In this document: positions 37,334-43,629 of the stretch, piece after piece
Numbering within the stretch: the stretch's first letter is position 1
Layout of the letters: each line of letters opens with the position of its first letter
From: Rhodobacter sp.
GTDB taxonomy: Bacteria; Pseudomonadota; Alphaproteobacteria; Rhodobacterales; Rhodobacteraceae
DNA length: 43,629 nucleotides
Assembly: GCA_030066215.1 (NCBI GenBank)
Contig: JASJCA010000026.1
Span: 1-43,629 of the forward strand
Direction: 5' to 3'
The notes under the pieces: generated by a model
What the model saw: the letters and a program-made list of their open reading frames with translations, nothing else
Told to the model about the DNA's origin: nothing
Database searches by the model: none
Program-made: the position numbers and the translations under genes

Positions 37334-37675
37334 CTAAAGCCGGCCGCAGCGCCGGGCCGCGACCCGCATCCGCCGGTCGTAGTCCCAGCTTTCTTTTTTC
37401 AGCAGCACGTTGGCCTGCCGCTTGAGGCATTTCTTGACGTCGGTCGAAGCGTTGTCGACCCCGCCCGCGGCGGTGTTGATGGCCACGATTGCCAGGCTCA
37501 GCATCGCGGCGGTCAGGACGACCCAATCAACGGTCACCGCACCGGCCTCACCCCGGGCAAATCGGCGGAAAGGACATGTCAGGGTGGACGTGACCCAGCC
37601 TTGCGCGCGCGACGTCTGCCGCTCAGCCTGGCGAGTCCGCTGCGGCCTCTTTGCGGGTGAGTTGATCGCCGCCAT
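37334..37675 (-). CDS. Small membrane protein with Flp-pilin-like segment
   Basis: The 113-residue product has a basic N-terminal 45 residues, then RFARGEAGAVTVDWVVLTAA and a hydrophobic helix (LSLAIVAINTAAGGV) with a polar tail. A Gly-Ala-Val-Thr-Val-Asp/Glu junction followed by a helix is typical of type IVb (Flp/TadE-like) pilins and is frequent in Rhodobacteraceae hypothetical proteins. Two cysteines and a basic C-terminus follow. The ATG at 37675 is preceded by AGGA about ten bases upstream; the reading frame extends further to a TTG at 37708. It lies between ilvI and ilvN on the same strand. No other pilus gene is near. The function is uncertain. Confidence 0.6.
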   Translation of the reverse strand: MAAINSPAKRPQRTRQAERQTSRAQGWVTSTLTCPFRRFARGEAGAVTVDWVVLTAAMLSLAIVAINTAAGGVDNASTDVKKCLKRQANVLLKKESWDYDRRMRVAARRCGRL

Positions 37676-37837
37676 GGTGAAATTTCCTGCTCGAGTGCGG
37701 TTGTCCAACCGTTAGATCAGGCAAATCGAGCGGTAATTGCGCCGGAATGTGGTGTTTCGGCGTTCATTGAATGGCGACAATGCCCCGGGTGCGGTCGATT
37801 TGTTACCGCGCCGGGGACCAAACGTCGTCCGGCCGTC

Positions 37838-39598
37838 CTAGACCAGCACCGCGCCTTTGGCGCCGATCGCGTCCAGGGTCGAGGCGTTCTCGCCCAGAAG
37901 CATCTTGTTGTGCGCCTCGCCGCTGGGGATCATCGGGAAACAGTTTTCGTGCTTCTCGACCACGCAGTCGAAGATCACCGGGCCGTCATAGGCCAGCATT
38001 TCGTTGATCGCGTCGTCGAGGTCGCGCGGGTCGCTGCAGATGATGCCCTTGGCGCCGAAGGCCTCGGCGAGCTTGACGAAATCGGGCAGCGCCTCGGACC
38101 AGGAATGCGAGTAACGCTCGCCATGCAGCAATTCCTGCCACTGGCGCACCATGCCCAAGCGCTCGTTGTTGAGGATGAACTGCTTGACGGGCAGGCGGTA
38201 CTGCACCGCGGTGCCCATTTCCTGCATGTTCATCAGCCAAGACGCCTCGCCGGCGACGTTGATCACCAGGGCGTCCGGGTGCGCGACCTGAACGCCGATC
38301 GAGGCCGGGGTGCCGTAGCCCATCGTGCCCAGACCACCGGAAGTCATCCAGCGGTTGGGATCCTCGAAGCCCATGTACTGCGCCGCCCACATCTGGTGCT
38401 GACCGACCTCGGTGCAGATATAGCGGTCGGGGTGGTCTTTGGTCAGCGCCTCGAGCCGGGCCAGCGCGTGTTGCGGTTTGATGGTCTTGGGCGACTCGGT
38501 AAAGGCCAAGCAATCGACCTTGCGCCAGTCGTTGATCTGGTGCCACCAGCGCGTGACCGCGTCTTTGTTGGTCTTGCGCCCGCCGGCCTTCCAGAGGCGA
38601 AGAACATCCTCCAGCACGTGGCCCACATCGCCGATGATCGGGATGTCCGTCGGGATCACCTTGTTGATCGAAGATGGGTCGATATCGATATGCGCCTTCT
38701 TCGAGCCGGGCGAGAAATCCTGCACCCGGCCGGTGATCCGGTCGTCGAACCGCGCACCGATGTTGATCATCAGATCGCAGCCGTGCATCGCCAGATTGGC
38801 CTCGTAGAGCCCGTGCATCCCCAGCATGCCCAGCCAGTTCTGGCCGGATGCGGGGTAGGACCCGAGGCCCATCAGGGTCGAGGTGATCGGAAAGCCGGTG
38901 GCATCGACCAGTTCGCGCAGCAATTGACTGGCGGCCGGGCCGGAATTGATCACCCCGCCGCCGGTGTAGAACACCGGTCGCTCGGCGGTTTCGATCAGCT
39001 TGACCAGTTCCTCGATCTTGTCGCGGTCGCCCTTGACCTTGGGTTGGTAGTGCTTCGTGCGGGCCTTCTGCATTTCGGTGTATTCGGCAGAGGCGAACTG
39101 CACGTCCTTCGGGATATCGACCAAAACCGGCCCGGGGCGGCCGTTCATGGCGACGTGGAAGGCTTGATGGATTACATTACCGAGTTCGGCCGTGTCCTTG
39201 ACGAGCCAGTTGTGTTTGGTGCAGGGGCGGGTGATGCCGACGGTGTCGGCCTCTTGAAAGGCGTCGTTGCCGATCATGAAGGTCGGGACCTGGCCGGTCA
39301 GCACGACGATCGGGATCGAATCCATCAGCGCGTCGGTCAGGCCGGTCACGGCATTTGTGGCGCCGGGGCCGGAGGTGACCAGGACGACGCCGGGTTTACC
39401 AGTGGACCGGGCATAGCCTTCGGCGGCATGCACTGCGCCTTGTTCGTGGCGCACCAGATAGTGCCGGATGTCGTTTTGAAGGAAGATTTCGTCATAGATC
39501 GGAAGCACCGCGCCGCCGGGATAGCCGAATACCGTGTCCACACCCTGGTCTTTCAGGGCTTGAACAACCATTTTCGCTCCGGTCATTTGGCGTGACAT
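37838..39598 (-). CDS. ilvI: Acetolactate synthase catalytic (large) subunit
   Basis: Condenses pyruvate with pyruvate or 2-oxobutyrate, the first common step of valine, leucine and isoleucine synthesis. The 586-residue ThDP enzyme starts at MSRQMTGAKMVVQAL with GGAG nine bases upstream; an ATG at 39616 is the alternative. It has FGYPGGAVLPIYDEIF, the catalytic Glu in VRHEQGAVHAAEGYAR, FAD/ThDP-domain text and LNNERLGMVRQWQ. The metal-binding motif, usually GDGS or GDAS, reads GEAS (Glu451). It has an attenuator leader upstream and encodes the partner of IlvN, 616 bases downstream. Confidence 0.96.
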   Translation of the reverse strand: MSRQMTGAKMVVQALKDQGVDTVFGYPGGAVLPIYDEIFLQNDIRHYLVRHEQGAVHAAEGYARSTGKPGVVLVTSGPGATNAVTGLTDALMDSIPIVVLTGQVPTFMIGNDAFQEADTVGITRPCTKHNWLVKDTAELGNVIHQAFHVAMNGRPGPVLVDIPKDVQFASAEYTEMQKARTKHYQPKVKGDRDKIEELVKLIETAERPVFYTGGGVINSGPAASQLLRELVDATGFPITSTLMGLGSYPASGQNWLGMLGMHGLYEANLAMHGCDLMINIGARFDDRITGRVQDFSPGSKKAHIDIDPSSINKVIPTDIPIIGDVGHVLEDVLRLWKAGGRKTNKDAVTRWWHQINDWRKVDCLAFTESPKTIKPQHALARLEALTKDHPDRYICTEVGQHQMWAAQYMGFEDPNRWMTSGGLGTMGYGTPASIGVQVAHPDALVINVAGEASWLMNMQEMGTAVQYRLPVKQFILNNERLGMVRQWQELLHGERYSHSWSEALPDFVKLAEAFGAKGIICSDPRDLDDAINEMLAYDGPVIFDCVVEKHENCFPMIPSGEAHNKMLLGENASTLDAIGAKGAVLV

Positions 39599-39632
39599 CT
39601 TTTCTTGCTCCATCATCGACGTCGTTTCGCAT

Positions 39633-39661
39633 AAAAAAGCCCCCGAGGGATTGTCGGGGGC
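39633..39661 (-). terminator. ilvI attenuator terminator hairpin
   Basis: On the minus strand, GCCCCCGA and TCGGGGGC form a perfect 8-bp stem with a 7-base loop, followed by six T residues. It ends 35 bases before the chosen ilvI start, so it can stop transcription before the gene. Its 5' arm shares three bases with an alternative pairing. Confidence 0.92.
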
Positions 39662-39705
39662 GCATGGGGTCCTGTCAGGGTATCCGGTCTACCGGCCCAT
39701 GCGCC
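39659..39705 (-). promoter_or_regulatory. Antiterminator pairing of the ilv leader
   Basis: Leader-peptide codons 11-14 (plus coordinates 39696-39705) are perfectly complementary over ten bases to 39659-39668, which abuts and overlaps the terminator's 5' arm. If a ribosome stalls at the Leu/Ile/Val codons, this pairing is free to form and would hinder the terminator. If the ribosome reaches the stop codon it covers this segment. Confidence 0.7.
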
Positions 39706-39736
39706 TTGCTCCTACCACTACGAGAATAAGGTCCAT
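39689..39736 (-). CDS. ilvL: ilv leader peptide (15 residues)
   Basis: ATG to TAG encodes MDLILVVVGARRMGR. Six successive residues from 3 to 8 are Leu, Ile, Leu, Val, Val, Val, all end products of the pathway, which is the hallmark of an attenuator leader. GAGGG lies just before the ATG. It starts about 30 bases after the predicted -10 element and is followed by the antiterminator and terminator. It was too short to be picked by length-based gene finding. Confidence 0.85.
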   Translation of the reverse strand: MDLILVVVGARRMGR

Positions 39737-40130
39737 GTCCCTCGGGCTCCGTTTCGCGTGCGCGGGACACTAGGCGGGGGGGCAGAAGGCGTCAACCGGG
39801 TTTGTTGCAGAAAATATCTCCAGATCGTCGGGGATTGGAATTTTCTTTCTAGCGGTCGCGGGTAGACGCTCGCGGGTTCCCTCCGACCCAACCGATCGCG
39901 GCCGGTGGTACCGCGCGGATGCCATGCCCATTCGTGCGGTACTCTTTGCCGTACCAACCGTCGCTGCCGTGGAAACGCCTTGTTTCCGATAACAATTGAA
40001 CCTGCGGCAAAAACTGTCTGAAACTTGGGCTTTATTCGGCGGATTGCTGCGGATAGGGTGCCTCCACTCGTAACGATCCGTCCGCGCGGGGGTGCGCGGA
40101 CCTGTCAAAACCCACGGGAGGAAAAACCAC
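39737..40130. other. 394-base divergent intergenic region
   Basis: Contains the ilv promoter at its left end. At 39901-39955 are three GTAC-centred sites: palindrome GGTACC at 39907-39912, and GGTAC-N8-GTACC at 39938-39955. These could be regulator sites for the TRAP operon. A clear -35/-10 pair for the TRAP operon was not found. No further gene is seen. Confidence 0.45.
39767..39795 (-). promoter_or_regulatory. ilv operon promoter
   Basis: On the minus strand, TTGACG (39790-39795) and TAGTGT (39767-39772) are separated by exactly 17 bases. Transcription would start near 39760, giving a leader RNA of about 125 bases up to the terminator. Confidence 0.7.
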
Positions 40131-41210
40131 ATGGATCGTCGTTCTTTTCTGAAGAAATCCGCTCTGGGCGGAACTGCTGCTGCAGCAACTCTGGCTGCAC
40201 CGGCCTACGCCCAGGGCAACCGCACGCTGACTATGGTCACGTCCTGGGGCCGCGGGCTGGCCGGTGTGTTCGACGCGGCCCAGAAGTTCGCCGACAACGT
40301 CAACGCGATGTCGGGCGGCTCACTGACCGTCGACGTGAAGGCCGCCGGCGAACTCGTTGGCGCGTTTGAAGTTTTTGACGCCGTGACCGCCGGTCAGGCC
40401 GACATCTACCACGCCGCCGACTACTACTTCATCAACCAGCACCCCGGCTTCGCGTTTTTCACCGGCGTGCCCTTCGGCATGACCGCGACCGAGCTGAACA
40501 ACTGGTACTATCACGGCAACGGCATGGCGCTGCATGACGAGCTGGGCCAGATCTTCGGGCTGAAGTCGTTCCTCGCCGGCAACACCGGCACCCAGGCGGG
40601 CGGCTGGTTCCGCAAGGAAATTCAAGGGCCTGAGGACTTCAACGGGCTTAAATTCCGGATGCCGGGCCTCGGCGGCCGGGTGCTTGGCGAGATGGGCGCG
40701 AGCGTCCAGAACCTGCCGGGCGCGGAAGTGTACCAGGCGCTGGCCTCGGGCGCGATCGACGGCACCGAGTGGATCGGGCCCTGGGCCGACGAGAAGGCCG
40801 GCTTCCAGGAGATCACCAAGTTCTACTACACCGCCGGTATGCACGAGCCGGCCGCGGGCCTGTCGGTCGCGACCAACCGCGACGTGTTCGACAGCCTGTC
40901 GCCCGAGCATCAGGCGATGATCGAGGTGTCGGCGGGCCACGCCAATATCTGGAACCTCAGCCAGTACCTCAACAACAACGGCGCGGCGCTGCAGCGTCTG
41001 CAGGCCGGCGGCGTCACGGTTCTGGAATTCCCCGACAGCGTCTGGGACGCGATGTTCGAGGCCTCCAAGGCGGTCTATGCCGAGTTCCTGGGCGACGAGT
41101 TGTTCAAGAAGATCAACGACGACTACTTCGCGTCGATGGAAGACAGCTCGGGCTGGCTGACCCAGTCGATCGGCGCCTATCGCGCCCAGCGGGACCGCGT
41201 GCGCGCCTAA
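40131..41210 (+). CDS. dctP: TRAP transporter substrate-binding protein, TakP-like (DctP family)
   Basis: Periplasmic receptor of a tripartite ATP-independent transporter. The 359-residue product has a Tat-type signal (RRSFLKKS, with the twin arginines at 3-4) and a probable cleavage after AYA at residue 27. The binding core matches Rhodobacter TakP, a 2-oxo acid receptor: GNTGTQAGGWFRKEI with Arg161, and GTEWIGPWADEK with Glu213 and Trp214. The ligand is thus likely a small 2-oxo or monocarboxylate, as inference. GGGAGGAAA precedes the ATG, a strong ribosome-binding site. A stable hairpin follows the gene. Confidence 0.9.
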   Translation: MDRRSFLKKSALGGTAAAATLAAPAYAQGNRTLTMVTSWGRGLAGVFDAAQKFADNVNAMSGGSLTVDVKAAGELVGAFEVFDAVTAGQADIYHAADYYFINQHPGFAFFTGVPFGMTATELNNWYYHGNGMALHDELGQIFGLKSFLAGNTGTQAGGWFRKEIQGPEDFNGLKFRMPGLGGRVLGEMGASVQNLPGAEVYQALASGAIDGTEWIGPWADEKAGFQEITKFYYTAGMHEPAAGLSVATNRDVFDSLSPEHQAMIEVSAGHANIWNLSQYLNNNGAALQRLQAGGVTVLEFPDSVWDAMFEASKAVYAEFLGDELFKKINDDYFASMEDSSGWLTQSIGAYRAQRDRVRA

Positions 41211-41241
41211 TCGGGCCGACCAGGGAACGCAACGAAAATCG

Positions 41242-41271
41242 CCGCCTCCCGACCATCGTGCCGGGGGGCGG
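41242..41271 (+). other. Intercistronic hairpin between dctP and dctQ
   Basis: CCGCCTCCCG and CGGGGGGCGG pair over ten bases (one G-U wobble) around a 10-base loop. There is no T tract. Such structures after binding-protein genes often stabilise the upstream mRNA and raise receptor levels over permeases. Confidence 0.6.
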
Positions 41272-41321
41272 TATGACACACCCGGCCGAGCGACCGGGCA
41301 GGGGATGACAAGGGGGGACGA

Positions 41322-42224
41322 ATGCTCGACGGCATTCTGTGGTTCTTCACCAACATCGGCATGGCGTTCGTCAATTTCTTCTACGCCATCACCCATCCGG
41401 CCCAATGGCTCGACTGGTCGGACAAAGAAGCGATCATGCGCTTTATCTATTACGGCGGCTCGGTCGAGTTCTTCTTCGTCGTCTTCACCGCGTTTCTGAT
41501 CCTCACCGGCATCGGGATATGGCGCAATTCGATCATGTGGGCCACGGTCCGCGTGCTCGAAGGCTTCGCCAACACGGTGGGGCGGTTCTTTGCCTGGGCC
41601 GGCCTTCTGATGGTGCTGCAGCAGATCATGATCGTCTTCGTGCAGCGCATTTTCACCCAGGCCGACATCACGCTGGGCCTCGGCACCGCGCTCCGCTTCG
41701 ACATCAGCTGGTGGGCCGAAGAACTGAAGCTTTACAATGCGCTGATCGTGTCGCTCTGCTGTGCCTACACCTTTGTCCAGGGCGGTCACGTGCGCGTCGA
41801 CCTGGTCTATTCCGCGGTCCGTTTCCGCACCAAGAAGATGATCGACATGTTCGGGTCGCTGTTCTTTATGATGCCGGCGGCGATCCTGACCTGGATGTAC
41901 GGCTGGTACTTCATGTGGCGCCACCTGGTGGTGCCGAAGCCCTCGGCGTCTGACGCTTTGGACCGGCTCTTGATGAAGTCGCGCGCGTTGCGCTGGAACG
42001 TCGAAACCATCGGCTTTTCGCCCAACGGCTTCAACGGCTACTTCCTGTTCAAGGTCCTGCTGGTGGCGTTCACCGCGATGGTCTTCATCCAGGCGGTCGC
42101 GTTCTTCTACCGGTCTTTCTTGGAATGGAAAGAGGGCGAAGACAGCCACAACAAACATCTCGATAAAGACGTGCTGGAAGAGGGCGAGGTTGAAATGGCC
42201 GGCCCCCAGGAACTGGCGCACTAG
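41322..42224 (+). CDS. dctQ: TRAP transporter small permease, DctQ family
   Basis: The small membrane subunit that joins the receptor and the large permease. The 300-residue product is long for DctQ (usually about 160-200). Hydrophobic segments are at about residues 1-25, 48-70, 85-107, 140-160, 180-205 and 241-265. GGHVRVDLVYSAV is the conserved loop of the family. The long N- and C-terminal extensions fit the TakP subgroup. GGGGGG precedes the ATG. The dctM gene follows 15 bases after its stop. Confidence 0.88.
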   Translation: MLDGILWFFTNIGMAFVNFFYAITHPAQWLDWSDKEAIMRFIYYGGSVEFFFVVFTAFLILTGIGIWRNSIMWATVRVLEGFANTVGRFFAWAGLLMVLQQIMIVFVQRIFTQADITLGLGTALRFDISWWAEELKLYNALIVSLCCAYTFVQGGHVRVDLVYSAVRFRTKKMIDMFGSLFFMMPAAILTWMYGWYFMWRHLVVPKPSASDALDRLLMKSRALRWNVETIGFSPNGFNGYFLFKVLLVAFTAMVFIQAVAFFYRSFLEWKEGEDSHNKHLDKDVLEEGEVEMAGPQELAH

Positions 42225-42239
42225 GGGACGGGGACGGAC

Positions 42240-43629
42240 ATGCTCTTTGGACTAGACGGCGTCGAAGTCGGCCTGATCATTGTGTTTCTCTGCCTCTTCG
42301 GTGGTATCCTGTCTGGCTTTCCGGTCGCCTTCGCCATCGGCGGCTCGGCGGTCATCTCGTTCGGCATCATCGCCGGGCTCGACAGCGCCGGCCTGTTGAT
42401 CCACCAGGCCATCGACAAAAGCTCTGCCGACTATGCCCAGTTGATCGCCGAGGGGGTGCGGCAAGAGGCGATTTCGATCTTCCGATACCCCGATCTGCCC
42501 CGGATCGGCGAACCGGTGTTCCCGGCGGGCTGGGAGACGGCGCTCGATCGGAACGTGTCGTTCATCGTCAACCGGATGAACGAGCGCGTGCTGGCTGGGC
42601 AGTCGATCGAGACCCTGCTGGCCGTGTTGATGTTCGTGCTGATGGGCATCACGCTGGAACGCTCGAAGATCGCCGAGGATCTGCTGACCACCATGGCGCG
42701 GGTCTTCGGGCCGCTGCCCGGCGGTCTGGCGGTGTCCATCGTCGTCGTCGGCGCGTTCCTTGCCGCCTCGACCGGCATCGTCGGGGCCACCGTGGTCACC
42801 ATGGGCCTGCTGGCGCTGCCGACCATGCTGCGCAACAACTACTCGCCGGAACTGGCGACGGGTGTGATTGCCGCCAGCGGGACGCTCGGCCAGATTATCC
42901 CGCCGTCGATCGTCATCGTGCTTCTGGGCACGCTCGCCGGCGACCTCTATTCCACCGCGCAGGAGGAGCGTGCCCAGCTCGTCGGCTGCTCCGACGCGCT
43001 GACCTACCTGGGCGAGCCCGCCGTGGTCTCGGTCGGCACCCTGTTCCAGGCCGCGTTGCTGCCGGGCATCATGCTGGCCGCGCTCTACGCCATCTACGCG
43101 CTGAGCTATGCGATCCTGAACCCGTCCAAGGCGCCGCCGGTGGAGCTCGGCTCTGCCAATGCCGAGGTGATCACGCGCGCCGACGCCGTCACCTGGTTCC
43201 TCGGTGCGCCGGTGGTGCTGATCGGCGGGCTGCTGATGGCCGGCCAAATCGGATTGATTGGCAGCCAGGACGTCACCGTCGGCAGCTTCTCGGACGCCGG
43301 CCAGACCGCGTCGCTGCGCACCACCGTGCCCGAGGATTGCGCCAATGCGATGATCGATCTGCATGGGCAAGAGGCCTGGGACGCCGCCGTCGCGCAGCAG
43401 GCCGCGATAGACGCAGCGGGCGGGGTGGCCGAAAGCCGCGAACTGAGCGCCGAGGAACGCGAGACCGCCCTGCAGGACAAGCTCGCCGCGACCGCGCCCA
43501 TCGGCAGCGGGATTGCGGTGCTGCTGCTTCTTTTGGCGCTGGTGCTGACCACGGCGCGCGGCATCTCGCCCTCGGGCGATCCGATGCCGCTGATGATCGG
43601 CGGGGCCGGCGTCGTCCTGGGGCTTCTGG
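42240..43629 (+). CDS. dctM: TRAP transporter large permease, DctM family (3' end cut by the window)
   Basis: The large subunit carries out sodium-coupled transport. The first 463 codons are present with no stop; the gene runs off the window. The start at 42240 gives MLFGLDGVEVGLIIVFLCLF, and the family features are FPVAFAIGG, AASTGIVGATVVTMGLLALP and ASGTLGQIIPPSIVIVLLG. Three non-conserved polar inserts are visible, at about residues 55-120, 240-260 and 340-410; the last is rich in Ala, Asp and Gln. Canonical DctM is about 430 residues, so this is an enlarged type, likely above 500. GGGGACGGGGACGG precedes the ATG. Confidence 0.9.
   Translation, partial: MLFGLDGVEVGLIIVFLCLFGGILSGFPVAFAIGGSAVISFGIIAGLDSAGLLIHQAIDKSSADYAQLIAEGVRQEAISIFRYPDLPRIGEPVFPAGWETALDRNVSFIVNRMNERVLAGQSIETLLAVLMFVLMGITLERSKIAEDLLTTMARVFGPLPGGLAVSIVVVGAFLAASTGIVGATVVTMGLLALPTMLRNNYSPELATGVIAASGTLGQIIPPSIVIVLLGTLAGDLYSTAQEERAQLVGCSDALTYLGEPAVVSVGTLFQAALLPGIMLAALYAIYALSYAILNPSKAPPVELGSANAEVITRADAVTWFLGAPVVLIGGLLMAGQIGLIGSQDVTVGSFSDAGQTASLRTTVPEDCANAMIDLHGQEAWDAAVAQQAAIDAAGGVAESRELSAEERETALQDKLAATAPIGSGIAVLLLLLALVLTTARGISPSGDPMPLMIGGAGVVLGLL

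Noticed and set aside
1..43629. CRISPR array, insertion sequence, prophage or defence island
   Set aside because: No regularly spaced repeats, transposase, integrase or known defence genes were noticed on either strand.

Overview
The window is GC-rich chromosomal DNA, densely packed with housekeeping genes. It looks like an alphaproteobacterium of the Rhodobacteraceae/Roseobacter type. This rests on several things: a trpGDC-moaC-moeA-lexA block next to comEC, gltX and gltA; a LexA operator of the direct-repeat form GTTC-N7-GTTC; a class II (B12-dependent) ribonucleotide reductase as the visible reductase; a TakP-like TRAP transporter; and closely spaced or overlapping ORFs. The taxonomic call is inference from content and style, not from a marker search.

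Left part (1-8500): the 3' half of a cytochrome c maturation locus (ccmF, ccmH), a PaaG-like enoyl-CoA hydratase/isomerase, a six-helix membrane protein, then on the minus strand gltX, gltA, a GNAT acetyltransferase and a cyanide-insensitive alternative oxidase. Middle left (8575-17761): comEC converges on a minus-strand operon running trpG-trpD-ung-trpC-moaC-moeA, with lexA behind its own SOS-regulated promoter. An antisense-oriented divergent polysaccharide deacetylase separates trpG from trpE. Middle (17964-25841): a minus-strand series fabI-gpt-aminotransferase-ppiD-trpE, then plus-strand pdxH, a two-domain cold-shock protein and a secreted DUF192 protein.

Right part (25861-43629): tRNA-Pro(TGG); a TauD/TfdA dioxygenase gene broken by one in-frame TAA; a flavin monooxygenase with an N-terminal SnoaL-like domain; nrdJ with a tandem NrdR operator, a DnaA box and a textbook terminator; the threonine-degradation pair kbl-tdh; a hemolysin III family protein; the acetolactate synthase genes ilvI and ilvN with a small pilin-like gene between them; and a Tat-exported TRAP substrate-binding protein with both permeases. 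The large permease runs off the window end.

The best regulatory find is upstream of ilvI (39633-39795). It has a promoter, a 15-residue leader peptide with a Leu-Ile-Leu-Val-Val-Val run, a 10-bp antiterminator pairing and an intrinsic terminator: a complete-looking branched-chain amino acid attenuator. Other points to check are the readthrough or broken dioxygenase, the CTG-start candidate overlapping the gltA stop, ung embedded in the trp operon, loss of all four structural-zinc cysteines in Tdh, an Asp-to-Glu change in the ThDP metal motif of IlvI, and a repeat-bearing AT-rich spacer between the deacetylase and trpE. No CRISPR array, insertion sequence, prophage or defence system was seen.
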